From positions 1 through 20,714 of the forward strand of contig DGIZ01000237.1 in assembly GCA_002386585.1 (NCBI GenBank): a stretch of DNA of 20,714 nt, given 5' to 3'. Both the position numbers and the translations under genes were made by a program. This DNA is from Brevundimonas sp. UBA4609. Lineage in GTDB: Bacteria; Pseudomonadota; Alphaproteobacteria; Caulobacterales; Caulobacteraceae. Positions within the stretch are counted from its first letter, which is position 1; the number at the start of each line of letters is the position of its first letter. Under the pieces are notes generated by a model. That model searched no databases, had not been told where the DNA came from, and was given only the letters and a program-made list of their open reading frames with translations. Of this stretch, positions 7,287 through 14,124 are shown piece after piece.

Positions 7287-7300
7287 TTGATCTGCGTCAA
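7287..7300. promoter_or_regulatory. FNR box between GNAT-like gene and PPOX gene
   Basis: TTGAT-CTGC-GTCAA differs from the perfect FNR palindrome at one base. Its centre is 7293.5. Toward the plus strand, a -41.5 placement predicts +1 at 7335 with CAGTCT (7323-7328) as the -10 element and a 33-base leader to the PPOX gene. Toward the minus strand the same rule puts +1 on the first base of the GNAT-like ATG. The plus-strand assignment is the better one. Confidence 0.8.
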
Positions 7301-7367
7301 GGCTGCGTCGAAGCTGCCAAGCCAGTCTGTCGGACCCGTCCGCTCTCGTATCCTCTGGAGAAACGCC

Positions 7368-7898
7368 ATGAGCTCGACCTCGCGCATCACCCCGATCCAC
7401 GGCGGCGCGGTGGCCGCCATTCTCAAGTTGCTGGACAGCCAGAAGCTGATGACTCTGGCCGTCAACCGGGCCGACGGGCGTCCCCAGGCGGCGACTCTGG
7501 GCTATCTGAACGACGGGCTGAACCTCTACTTCGTCACCGCCCGCGACAGCGAGAAGCTGAAGAATCTGACCGCCGACCCGCGTGTCGGCGTCGCCGTGCG
7601 CGGCGTGGGCCAGGAGGGGGAGGCGGTCGGCGTCTCCATCGACGGTCGCGCCGAGGAGGTGACGGACGGCGACGAGGTGAAGCGGCTGAACGACCTGATC
7701 ATCGCCCGCTCGCCGGACATCAGCCCCTGGGCGCCGGGCGGCGACGCCGTCGCGGTGGTCAAGGTGATTCCCGAGGAGATCGAGGCGGTGGCCGTGATCG
7801 ACGGCCGCAGTCGGGCCCAGACCTTCTCGGTCGGCGATTCCGACGCCCTGGTGAAAGGGCTGAGCTATGAGCCCAGCGCCGTGGCCCGTCTGTTCTGA
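7368..7898 (+). CDS. Pyridoxamine 5'-phosphate oxidase family protein (flavin split-barrel)
   Basis: A 176-residue single-domain protein of the PPOX/general-stress FMN-binding split-barrel group. Members bind FMN, heme or related cofactors; the substrate cannot be assigned from sequence. The features that show this are KLMTLAVNRADGRPQAATLGYLNDGLNLYFVTARDSEKLKNL, a typical first half of the split barrel, then DPRVGVAVRG and a strand GVSIDGRAEEVTD. The C-terminal part (about 120-176) is less conserved. The ATG at 7368 has GGAG with a 7-base spacer. The frame is open upstream through the FNR-box region but lacks a better start. With an FNR box 68-81 bases ahead it is probably induced at low oxygen. 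It is not PdxH, which is longer and has a distinct C-terminal motif. Confidence 0.82.
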   Translation: MSSTSRITPIHGGAVAAILKLLDSQKLMTLAVNRADGRPQAATLGYLNDGLNLYFVTARDSEKLKNLTADPRVGVAVRGVGQEGEAVGVSIDGRAEEVTDGDEVKRLNDLIIARSPDISPWAPGGDAVAVVKVIPEEIEAVAVIDGRSRAQTFSVGDSDALVKGLSYEPSAVARLF

Positions 7899-7939
7899 GG
7901 AAAATCCGCGACTTCGCGCGCCTGCGGCGCAGATGGCCC

Positions 7940-7968
7940 TTGAAATGACCGTGGCCCTCGGGCATACG
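7940..7968 (+). promoter_or_regulatory. Candidate promoter for tRNA-Trp-secE-nusG
   Basis: TTGAAA (7940-7945) and CATACG (7963-7968) are 17 bases apart and predict a start near 7975, about 60 bases before the tRNA. The -10 match is modest. It is the best candidate I see in the 138-base gap after the PPOX gene. Confidence 0.3.
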
Positions 7969-8036
7969 CCCCCCTCTGGCGAGGGTCGCGCCGCTGGGTG
8001 AATATCCACGGCGCGCTGATCTTTGTCCGGGACACT

Positions 8037-8112
8037 AGGAGTGTAGCTCAGCTGGTAGAGCATCGGTCTCCAAAACCGAGGGCCGGGGGTTCGAGTCCCT
8101 CCACTCCTGCCA
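8037..8112 (+). tRNA. trnW: tRNA-Trp (anticodon CCA)
   Basis: A 76-base cloverleaf with acceptor stem AGGAGTG (8037-8043) pairing with CACTCCT (8102-8108), discriminator G and encoded CCA end. The D-loop has GCTCAGCTGGTAGAGC, the anticodon stem TCGGT/ACCGA carries CCA at 8070-8072, and the T-arm has GGTTCGAGTCC. tRNA-Trp directly before secE-nusG is a widely conserved order, and the three are probably co-transcribed. Confidence 0.98.
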
Positions 8113-8182
8113 TTCCCCCTGTTGCGATCGCCTGGGACTTCCCATGTGGGGCAGCAGGATCCAGAGGTTGAAGAGACGTCAA

Positions 8183-8482
8183 ATGGCCAAGGCGAAGACC
8201 CCCGGCGGCCGCCGCTCCACGGGGACCAAGACCGCAGCAGCCGCGCAAGGCGCAGCGACCGTGGCCGTCGACGCGCCCGCGCCGAAGAAGAAGACGTCCA
8301 TCCCGCAGTTCATCAACGAGGTTCGCGCCGAGGCGCGGAAGATCGTGTGGCCCAGCCGCAAGGAGACCTGGATCACTTCGGTGATGGTCTTCATCATGGT
8401 GCTGATCGCGGCCGCCTTCTTCTGGATCGTCGACACGGGTCTCGGCTTCGCGTCCCGCATCATCCTCAGCCTTGGCCAATAA
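8183..8482 (+). CDS. secE: SecE, preprotein translocase subunit
   Basis: SecE clamps the SecY channel of the general protein-export machinery in the inner membrane. The 99-residue product has a basic, Ala-rich N-terminus, the conserved amphipathic segment EVRAEARKIVWPSRKET (about 53-69) and one C-terminal transmembrane helix (about 73-92). This is the usual single-helix form of most bacteria. The start is ATG 8183; the ribosome site is weak (GAAGAG). An in-frame ATG at 8144 would add 13 residues unlike SecE N-termini. It lies between tRNA-Trp and nusG, 13 bases from the latter. Confidence 0.95.
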   Translation: MAKAKTPGGRRSTGTKTAAAAQGAATVAVDAPAPKKKTSIPQFINEVRAEARKIVWPSRKETWITSVMVFIMVLIAAAFFWIVDTGLGFASRIILSLGQ

Positions 8483-8495
8483 AGGAGACGCGCAC

Positions 8496-9071
8496 ATGAC
8501 CGATGCAGCGCCCAAGCCGGCGGCCAACCCCCGCCACAAGTGGTATATCGTCCACGCCTATTCGAACTTCGAAAAGAAGGTCGCCGAGCAGCTGCGCGAC
8601 CAGGCCAAGCAACAGGGCCTGGAAGACGCCTTCTCCGAAATCCTGGTTCCGACCGAGGACGTCGTCGAGATCCGCCGCGGCAAGAAGGTCAACGCCGAGC
8701 GCAAATTCTTCCCCGGCTATGTGCTGGTGAAGATGGAGATGACCGACGAGGCCTATCACCTGGTCAAGAACACGCCGAAGGTCACGGGCTTCCTGGGCGC
8801 CGCGGGCGGCACCAAGCCGCTGCCGGTCTCGGAGCGTGAAGTCCAGAACATCATCGGTCAGGTGGAAGAGGGCGTCGAGCGTCCGAAGCCCACCATCCGC
8901 TTCGACATCGGCGAGAACGTCAAGGTCACCGACGGCCCGTTCGCCAGCTTCGACGGTCAGGTCGAAAGCGTCGACGAAGAGAACGCCCGCCTGCGCGTGG
9001 CCGTCTCCATCTTCGGCCGCCCGACCCCGGTCGACCTGGAATACAATCAGGTGGAGAAGGTCAGCGCCTGA
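8496..9071 (+). CDS. nusG: NusG, transcription elongation and termination factor
   Basis: NusG binds RNA polymerase, suppresses pausing and links it to Rho or the ribosome. The 191-residue product has the NGN domain (KWYIVHAYSNFEKKVAEQLRDQ, about 17-38, through FFPGYVLVKMEM, about 76-87) and a C-terminal KOW domain. The KOW loop is GENVKVTDGPFASFDGQVESVDEENARLRVAVSIFGRPTPVDL. ATG 8496 is preceded by AAAGGAG at 8481-8487, an ideal spacing of 8. The usual secE-nusG pair; a terminator follows 25 bases after the stop. Confidence 0.97.
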   Translation: MTDAAPKPAANPRHKWYIVHAYSNFEKKVAEQLRDQAKQQGLEDAFSEILVPTEDVVEIRRGKKVNAERKFFPGYVLVKMEMTDEAYHLVKNTPKVTGFLGAAGGTKPLPVSEREVQNIIGQVEEGVERPKPTIRFDIGENVKVTDGPFASFDGQVESVDEENARLRVAVSIFGRPTPVDLEYNQVEKVSA

Positions 9072-9096
9072 TCGGCCGCTGACGCCACGCAGAGAT

Positions 9097-9130
9097 CGGG
9101 ACCGTCTCCGGGCGGTCCCGTTTGCGTTTT
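9097..9130 (+). terminator. Rho-independent terminator after nusG
   Basis: An 8-bp perfect stem CGGGACCG/CGGTCCCG (9097-9104 with 9113-9120) has an 8-base loop and the tail TTTGCGTTTT. It separates the secE-nusG transcript from the rplK-rplA unit. Confidence 0.75.
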
Positions 9131-9150
9131 CAGGGCCTGCCTGCTAAACG
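9122..9150 (+). promoter_or_regulatory. Candidate promoter of rplK-rplA
   Basis: TTGCGT (9122-9127) and TAAACG (9145-9150) are separated by 17 bases and lie just after the nusG terminator. The predicted start near 9157 would give a leader of about 110 bases before rplK, room for the L1-binding control seen in other bacteria. I cannot identify an L1-binding fold by eye. Confidence 0.35.
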
Positions 9151-9268
9151 CGCGCCTTCGCTGGACGGCCTTCGAGTCGCCCGGCGGCAAATCCGTGGAA
9201 GGCAGCCATGCCGGACCACGGCTCACCGGCCCGACGCATCGTCATCGGGTCATTCACAGGAGAGACCA

Positions 9269-9700
9269 ATGGCCAAGAAGATTCTCGGCTATATCAAGCT
9301 GCAAGTGCCGGCCGGTTCGGCCACGCCTTCGCCCCCGATCGGCCCGGCTCTGGGTCAGCGCGGCGTGAACATCATGGGCTTCTGCAAGGAGTTCAACGCG
9401 CGGACCGAGAAGGAAGCCAAGGGCACCCCGCTTCCGACCGTCATCACCGTCTATCAGGACAAGTCGTTCACCTTCATCACCAAGACGCCGCCGGCGACCT
9501 GGTATCTGAAGCAGGCCGCTGGCATCAAGTCGGGCTCCAAGCTCGTCGGCCGCGAGTTCGCCGGCAAGGTCACGCAGACGCAACTGCGCGAAATCGCCGA
9601 GAAGAAGATGAAGGACCTGAACGCGAACGACCTGGACGCCGCGTCGCGCATCATCGAGGGCTCGGCCCGCGCCATCGGCATTCAAGTGGTGGAGGGCTAA
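9269..9700 (+). CDS. rplK: 50S ribosomal protein L11
   Basis: L11 binds 23S rRNA in the GTPase-associated centre, where it contacts elongation factors and, in many bacteria, the stringent-response enzyme. The 143-residue length is normal. The N-terminal segment [42 protein letters not shown] is the hallmark proline-rich linker and helix. The C-terminal domain ends with [23 protein letters not shown] 9269 has GGAG upstream. It is followed by rplA after 3 bases, so translation is probably coupled. Confidence 0.98.
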   Translation: MAKKILGYIKLQVPAGSATPSPPIGPALGQRGVNIMGFCKEFNARTEKEAKGTPLPTVITVYQDKSFTFITKTPPATWYLKQAAGIKSGSKLVGREFAGKVTQTQLREIAEKKMKDLNANDLDAASRIIEGSARAIGIQVVEG

Positions 9701-9703
9701 GAC

Positions 9704-10393
9704 ATGGCTAAGCTGACCAAAGCCCACAAGGCCCGCACGGGCGTCACCGAAGACCTGCTGGCCTTCAACGAAGCCATCAAGCTGGTGAAGGACAACGCCA
9801 AGGCCAAGTTCGACGAGTCGATCGAAATCGCCGTCAACCTGGGGGTCGACCCGCGTCACGCCGACCAACAGGTCCGCGGCGTGGTGAACCTGCCCTCGGG
9901 CACCGGCCGTGACGTCCGCGTCGCCGTCTTCGCCAAGGACGCCAAGGCTGATGAAGCCAAGGCCGCCGGCGCCGAGCACGTCGGCGCTGAAGACCTGTAC
10001 GAGAAGATCGCCGGCGGCTTCATGGACTTCGATCGCGTGATCGCGTCGCCGGACATGATGGCCCTGGTCGGTCGTCTGGGTAAGGTGCTGGGCCCGCGCG
10101 GCCTGATGCCGAACCCGAAGGTCGGCACCGTGACCCCGAACGTCGCCCAGGCCGTCAAGGACGCCAAGGGCGGCGCCGTCGAGTTCCGCGTCGAGAAGGC
10201 GGGCATCGTCCACGCCGGCATCGGCAAGGCTTCCTTCACGCAGGACGCTCTGGAAGCCAACGTCAAGGCCATCGTGGACGCCCTCGTCCGCGCCAAGCCG
10301 TCGGGCGCCAAGGGCACCTATGTGAAGCGCATCGCCCTGTCTTCGACGATGGGCCCGGGCTTCAAGATCGACCCGGCTTCGCTGGGCGCCTGA
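9704..10393 (+). CDS. rplA: 50S ribosomal protein L1
   Basis: L1 forms the mobile stalk at the ribosomal E site and in many bacteria represses translation of its own L11-L1 mRNA. The 229-residue length is typical. Conserved segments are the N-terminal helix with [35 protein letters not shown], the middle [21 protein letters not shown] (about 124-144), and the C-terminal [24 protein letters not shown] at the end of rplK provides the ribosome site 7 bases before the ATG. Last gene of the unit, followed by a strong terminator. Confidence 0.98.
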   Translation: MAKLTKAHKARTGVTEDLLAFNEAIKLVKDNAKAKFDESIEIAVNLGVDPRHADQQVRGVVNLPSGTGRDVRVAVFAKDAKADEAKAAGAEHVGAEDLYEKIAGGFMDFDRVIASPDMMALVGRLGKVLGPRGLMPNPKVGTVTPNVAQAVKDAKGGAVEFRVEKAGIVHAGIGKASFTQDALEANVKAIVDALVRAKPSGAKGTYVKRIALSSTMGPGFKIDPASLGA

Positions 10394-10419
10394 TCCGGCT
10401 TCACGGCTAAGAACGACGA

Positions 10420-10455
10420 CGGCCCCGGAGAGACATCTCCGGGGCCGTTTTCTTT
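10420..10455. terminator. Rho-independent terminator after rplA (possibly bidirectional)
   Basis: A perfect 12-bp stem (10420-10431 with 10436-10447) has a GACA loop and a TTTTCTTT tail. It ends the rplK-rplA transcript. It also lies just beyond the convergent minus-strand gene ending at 10489, where the stem could help stop that transcript, although its minus-strand tail is poorer in T. Confidence 0.92.
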
Positions 10456-10488
10456 GGTCGCGGCCTATCGTGCTTCGAGGCCTGACTT

Positions 10489-11100
10489 TCAGTAGCCGAC
10501 GGTGAAGCGGGCGCGCGGATGACGGGGCGTCTCGATCTCGTCGGCCATGGCGATGGCGTAGTCGGGGAAGGAGATGCGGCTGTTGCCCTGAGCGTCCGTC
10601 AGCAGGGCGTCGCCGCCCAGCCGGAAGACGCCGGTGCGCTCCGACCCGTCGAACAGGGCCGAAGGGGACAGGAAGGTCCAGTTCAACTCGGGCTCCGCGC
10701 GCAAGGCGTTCAGAAAGCGGCCGCCCGCCAGGGCTTCGGCCTTGTAGGCTTCGGGGAAGTCCGGCGTGTCGACCAAGCGCTGGCCCGGCGCGATTTCCAG
10801 ACTGCCGGCGCCGCCGACCACCAGGTAGCGCGGAACGCCCGCATCCTTGATCGCCTGGATCAGCAGGGCCGGATCGCTGTCCACGAACATGACGGCGCTG
10901 ACCACGGCGTCGGCGCCGACCAGGGCCGGGGCGATAGTTGCGGGCTGGTTCACATCCCCGGCTACCGCCGTCACGCCAGCCCCCGCAGGGACCCGTTCAG
11001 GCCGACGGGCCACACCCGTCACCTGATGCCCGCGTCGGGCCAGTTCCTTGACGATTTCCGATCCGACGCGGCCGCTGGCGCCCAGGACAGTCACTTTCAT
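10489..11100 (-). CDS. NAD(P)-binding oxidoreductase-like protein (atypical SDR/NmrA-like)
   Basis: A 203-residue Rossmann-fold protein. The N-terminus MKVTVLGASGRVGSEIVKELARRGHQVTGVARRPE holds the GxxGxxG dinucleotide-binding loop (GASGRVG, 7-13), and ARR at the end of strand 2 suggests NADP(H) preference. Later parts include GDVNQP, GADAVVSAV, YLVVGGAGSLEI and WTFLSPSALFD, as in the NAD(P)H-binding 10 group of atypical short-chain reductases. The canonical YxxxK dyad is not evident, so it may be a quinone reductase-like or regulatory sensor protein. GGAG lies 7 bases before ATG 11100. It is divergent from an HxlR regulator, a common pairing, and is probably that regulator's target. Confidence 0.85.
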   Translation of the reverse strand: MKVTVLGASGRVGSEIVKELARRGHQVTGVARRPERVPAGAGVTAVAGDVNQPATIAPALVGADAVVSAVMFVDSDPALLIQAIKDAGVPRYLVVGGAGSLEIAPGQRLVDTPDFPEAYKAEALAGGRFLNALRAEPELNWTFLSPSALFDGSERTGVFRLGGDALLTDAQGNSRISFPDYAIAMADEIETPRHPRARFTVGY

Positions 11101-11114
11101 GGGTATGCTCCTTG

Positions 11115-11133
11115 TGGTTACCAACGGGAACCA
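11115..11133. promoter_or_regulatory. Inverted repeat between oxidoreductase and HxlR genes, candidate operator
   Basis: TGGTT and AACCA form an inverted repeat separated by 9 bases, and the left part also contains the small palindrome GGTTACC. It lies just upstream of the minus-strand gene, in the 92-base divergent gap. HxlR dimers bind such palindromes beside genes they control; the assignment is inference. Confidence 0.4.
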
Positions 11134-11192
11134 GGTGTGTTAAAGGAAGCGATCATGCAAGAAGGCACTTTTCCCTCACCAGGTTCCCCGAT

Positions 11193-11579
11193 GTGACTGC
11201 CTCCAGCGGGGGCGAGCGGGGAAACGTCTACGCCGCCGACTGCCCGACCCGCCTGTTGCTGGACCGGATCGCCGACAAGTGGACGGTGCTGCTGCTGACG
11301 ACCCTGTCGGACGGCCCGATGCGCTTCAACGCGCTCAAGCGTCGAATAGAGGGCGTGTCGCAGAAGATGCTGAGCCAGACCCTGCGCCAGATCGAACGCG
11401 ACGGCCTGGTCACGCGCCGGGTCGAGCCGAGCGTGCCGGTATCGGTGACCTATACGATCACGCCCTTGGGCCAGGGACTGGTTCAGGCCCTGAGGCCGAT
11501 GATCGACTGGGCCGAGACCCGGATGAGCGAGGTGGCGGTCGCGCAGTCAGCCTATGATGCGCGGTCGGGAGAGGGCTAA
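11193..11579 (+). CDS. HxlR-family transcriptional regulator
   Basis: A 128-residue winged helix-turn-helix protein of the HxlR group, whose members sense electrophiles, quinones or redox state. The N-terminal Cys17 in DCPTRLLLDRIADKWTVLLL is the conserved redox-reactive position of this family (as in YodB and QorR). The DNA-binding helix lies in MRFNALKRRIEGVSQKMLSQTLRQIERDGLV and the wing in VTRRVEPSVPVSVTYTITPLG. The only reasonable start is GTG 11193, with a poor ribosome site; the frame upstream lacks an ATG. It is divergent from the NAD(P)-binding gene and probably represses it and itself through the nearby inverted repeat. Confidence 0.88.
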   Translation: MTASSGGERGNVYAADCPTRLLLDRIADKWTVLLLTTLSDGPMRFNALKRRIEGVSQKMLSQTLRQIERDGLVTRRVEPSVPVSVTYTITPLGQGLVQALRPMIDWAETRMSEVAVAQSAYDARSGEG

Positions 11580-11673
11580 TCCACTAAATCCGTGTGCGGA
11601 TGACTTGACGAGCCGGGGCGGAATCCGGTCTTGGAGCGGCAGGCGCCGGAGGGCGGCCTTGCGGGAGATGCTC

Positions 11674-12330
11674 ATGCTCAGCTGGTTTCAGGCGCTGCTG
11701 CCTAAGGAAGACAACTTCTTCCGCCTGTTCGACGCCCATGCCCAATCTCTGGTTCATGGCGCGAGCGCGCTGCGTCAGATGATGAACGGGGGGCCGGCGA
11801 CCGGCGAATGGTGCGCCAAGGTGGTCGCCCATGAAGAAGAGGCCGATGAGATCGCGCGCGAGGTGCTGTTCGCCGTGCGCCGCAGCTTCATCACTCCGTT
11901 CGACCGCGCGGATATTCGGGGTCTGACGAACTCGCTGGATGACACCATCGATCAGATGCAGAAGGCCGCCAAGGTCGTCACCCTGTACGAGATGCGCGAC
12001 TTCTCGCCCAAGATGCAGGAACTGGCGGACATCGCCGTCGAATGCGGGGCGCTGACGCAGGAGGCCTTCACCCTGCTGCCGGCCATGCGCAAGAACCATG
12101 AGCGGCTGGCGATCCTGACGGAGCAGATCACCAATCTGGAAGCCCGCAGCGACGACCTCTATGACGCGGGCATGAAGGCCCTGTACGAGGCGCACCGTCA
12201 CGACATGACAGGCGGCAACACCCTGGGCTTCATCATCGGCAGCCAGTTGCTGGATCACCTGGAGAAGGTGATCGACCGGTTCGAGGACGTCGCCAACCGT
12301 ATCAACGGCGTTCTGGTCGAGCACCTGTAG
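11674..12330 (+). CDS. DUF47/PhoU-like accessory protein of Pit phosphate transport
   Basis: A 218-residue all-helical cytoplasmic protein of the DUF47 (PhoU-like) family, found beside Pit permeases and thought to regulate their phosphate uptake. The N-terminus LSWFQALLPKEDNFFRLFDAHA is characteristic. The repeated acidic helix signatures HEEEADEIAREV (about 55) and LEARSDDLYDAGM (about 160) resemble the metal-binding clusters of PhoU. Two ATG codons compete: GGGAG touches the first (11668) but is 6 bases before the second (11674), which I chose. It lies 7 bases upstream of pit, so they form one unit. The 94-base gap upstream shows no clear PHO box. Confidence 0.9.
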   Translation: MLSWFQALLPKEDNFFRLFDAHAQSLVHGASALRQMMNGGPATGEWCAKVVAHEEEADEIAREVLFAVRRSFITPFDRADIRGLTNSLDDTIDQMQKAAKVVTLYEMRDFSPKMQELADIAVECGALTQEAFTLLPAMRKNHERLAILTEQITNLEARSDDLYDAGMKALYEAHRHDMTGGNTLGFIIGSQLLDHLEKVIDRFEDVANRINGVLVEHL

Positions 12331-12337
12331 GACGGTC

Positions 12338-13339
12338 ATGGACCACGCCCTCCTGATCCTGGCCTTCCTGATCGGCGTCGCCCTGCTGTTCGACTTCCTG
12401 AACGGTCTGCACGACGCCGCCAACTCGATCGCCACCATCGTCGCCACGCGCGTCCTGCCGCCGATCTATGCGGTGGGCTGGGCGGCCTTCTTCAACTTCA
12501 TCGCCTTCCTGTTCTTCGGCCTGCACGTCGCCGACACCATCGGCCGGGGCATCATCTCGCCGGACATCATTTCGGATCAGGTGATCTTCGGCGCGCTGAT
12601 GGGCGCCATCAGTTGGAACGTCATCACCTGGATTGCGGGCATTCCCTCGTCCAGTTCCCACGCCCTGGTCGGCGGCCTGCTGGGCGCGGGCGTGGCCAAG
12701 GCGGGCGGCGGGGCCATCGTGCTCAGCGGCGTGTTGAAGACGGTCGGCGCCATCTTCATGTCGCCCGCGATCGGCTTCCTGCTGGCCCTGTTGCTGGTGC
12801 TGATCGTGTCCTGGCTGTTCGCCAAGGCCAATCCCAACTTCGCCGACCGGGTCTTCCGCGGTTTGCAGTTCGTGTCGGCCTCGGCCTATTCCCTGGGGCA
12901 TGGGGGCAACGACGCCCAGAAGACGATGGGGATCATCGCCATCCTGCTCTATTCGCGCGGCATGCTGGGCGGCGAGTTCCACGTGCCCTTCTGGGTGGTC
13001 ATCACCTGCCAGGCGGCGATCGCCTTGGGCACCCTCTTCGGCGGCTGGAAGATCGTGCACACCATGGGATCTCGGATTACGCGCCTTTCTCCCCAGCAGG
13101 GGTTCTGCGCCGAGACCGGCGGGGCCATCACCCTGTTTGCTGCGACCAGCCTGGGCATTCCGGTGTCGACGACCCACACCATCACCGGCGCCATCATCGG
13201 CGTGGGCGCGGCCAAGCGCGTCTCGGCCGTGCGCTGGAGCGTGGCGCGCAGCATCGTCACCGCCTGGTTCATCACCATGCCCGCCGCCGCCGCCATCGGC
13301 GCCCTGTTCTACGCCCTGGGCGGGCTGTTCCTGACCTGA
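12338..13339 (+). CDS. pit: Inorganic phosphate transporter, Pit family
   Basis: A 333-residue inner-membrane permease of the Pit family, which takes up phosphate, usually as a metal-phosphate, driven by protons. The two inverted family signatures are both present: DFLNGLHDAANSIATIVATRVL (about 19-40) and YSLGHGGNDAQKTMGIIAILL (about 187-207). About nine to ten hydrophobic helices surround them, with no long central hydrophilic loop. This shorter form typically occurs with DUF47 proteins. It starts 7 bases after the DUF47 stop, and its own TGA overlaps the ATG of the following Nudix gene, indicating one polycistronic unit. Substrate specificity (phosphate versus sulfate) is inferred from family and neighbour. 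Confidence 0.93.
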   Translation: MDHALLILAFLIGVALLFDFLNGLHDAANSIATIVATRVLPPIYAVGWAAFFNFIAFLFFGLHVADTIGRGIISPDIISDQVIFGALMGAISWNVITWIAGIPSSSSHALVGGLLGAGVAKAGGGAIVLSGVLKTVGAIFMSPAIGFLLALLLVLIVSWLFAKANPNFADRVFRGLQFVSASAYSLGHGGNDAQKTMGIIAILLYSRGMLGGEFHVPFWVVITCQAAIALGTLFGGWKIVHTMGSRITRLSPQQGFCAETGGAITLFAATSLGIPVSTTHTITGAIIGVGAAKRVSAVRWSVARSIVTAWFITMPAAAAIGALFYALGGLFLT

Positions 13340-13785
13340 TGTCGAACAAGCCTCGCACCCTGTCATCGGAGACCCGCCAGGTCGCAGCCTTGCCCTGGCG
13401 GCACGGCGCCGACGGCGTGGAGATCATGATGATCACCTCGCGCGAGACGCGGCGCTGGGTCATCCCCAAGGGCAACCGCATGGCGGGCAAGACCGACGCC
13501 GAGGCCGCCGTGATCGAGGCCTACGAGGAGGCCGGGGTCCAGGGCGACGTCATGGGCGCGCCGATCGGCTGGTTCCGATACGCCAAGAGGCTGAAGTCCG
13601 GGCGGGTCCAGGCCACCATCGCCAGCGTCTATCCGCTGGAGGTCTTCATCCAGCTGGGCGCCTGGCCCGAGGACGCCCAGCGCGAGCGCCGCTGGATGTC
13701 CACCGAAGACGCGGCCGTCGCCGTGGACGAGGTCGAGCTGGCTGAGCTGATCCGCGACTTCAAGCCGGGGCGAGGGGCGGAGTAG
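13339..13785 (+). CDS. Nudix hydrolase (diphosphoinositol/dinucleotide polyphosphatase-like)
   Basis: A 148-residue Nudix-fold hydrolase expected to cleave a nucleoside-diphosphate-X bond; the substrate is unknown. The Nudix box runs from Gly45 to Val67. The catalytic metal ligands are kept (Glu60, Glu63 and Glu64 in IEAYEEAGV). However, the consensus Glu at position 51 is Lys and the Arg at 59 is Ile, so the box is degenerate. The layout WVIPKGNRMAGKTDAEAA and the C-terminal RERRWMSTEDAA resemble DIPP-type Nudix enzymes, which act on inositol pyrophosphates, diadenosine polyphosphates or polyphosphate. The ATG overlaps the pit stop codon (TGATG), so translation is coupled to phosphate uptake. 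That context suggests, but does not prove, a role in phosphate metabolism. Confidence 0.9.
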   Translation: MSNKPRTLSSETRQVAALPWRHGADGVEIMMITSRETRRWVIPKGNRMAGKTDAEAAVIEAYEEAGVQGDVMGAPIGWFRYAKRLKSGRVQATIASVYPLEVFIQLGAWPEDAQRERRWMSTEDAAVAVDEVELAELIRDFKPGRGAE

Positions 13786-13825
13786 GGTGTTTCGGCCTCC
13801 GCTGCCTGAACGTGCCCTCCAAACG

Positions 13826-13853
13826 TTGATTTTTCCGCCCGGCCGTGTATAGA
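13826..13853 (+). promoter_or_regulatory. Promoter of rplJ-rplL
   Basis: TTGATT (13826-13831) and TATAGA (13848-13853) are separated by 16 bases, a good housekeeping-sigma match. The predicted start near 13860 gives a leader of about 265 bases before rplJ. Confidence 0.6.
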
Positions 13854-13859
13854 GCCCGC

Positions 13860-14124
13860 ATCTCGTCGGGGTCTCGGCCTCGACGATGCCTGTCCGAGAA
13901 CTTCGGGATGCGGGGGTCGCCCGCGTCATAATCGTCAGAAGGCCTTCTGACGCCGTGGGGAGATGGGGATGCAAAGACCTTTTGCCTGCCGGAATCCGGC
14001 GGGCGGGCCACGCTTCCTTCGGACAATAAGACCGGCCTGAACGCTGTGCAGCGATGCATGGCGCTTAAGCCAAATCCGTCGTCGGGAATAAGCCCGGCGG
14101 CGAATACCAAAACTGGAGACCACA
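13860..14124 (+). promoter_or_regulatory. Long structured rplJ leader, probable L10 autoregulatory leader
   Basis: The 339 bases between the Nudix gene and rplJ hold no gene; most form a folded leader. Three hairpins stand out: a perfect 20-base palindrome at 13933-13952, a 9-bp stem at 13984-13992/13996-14004 closing an AAT loop, and a 10-bp stem at 14077-14086/14093-14102 with an AATAAG loop, just 23 bases before the ATG. The purine-rich stretch GGGGAGATGGGGATGCAAAG (13957-13976) is a possible protein-binding internal loop. In many bacteria the L10-L12 complex binds this leader and represses rplJL translation. The family assignment is by position and structure, not a covariance match. Confidence 0.6.

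Noticed and set aside
7987..8015. Hairpin CGCGCCG/CGGCGCG as a terminator of the PPOX gene
   Set aside because: The 7-bp stem is perfect but the loop is 15 bases and no real T tract follows, so it is not a convincing intrinsic terminator.
11605..11633. TTGACG as a -35 for the DUF47-pit operon
   Set aside because: The bases 16-18 downstream (GTCTTG) do not make a -10 element, so I do not call a promoter.
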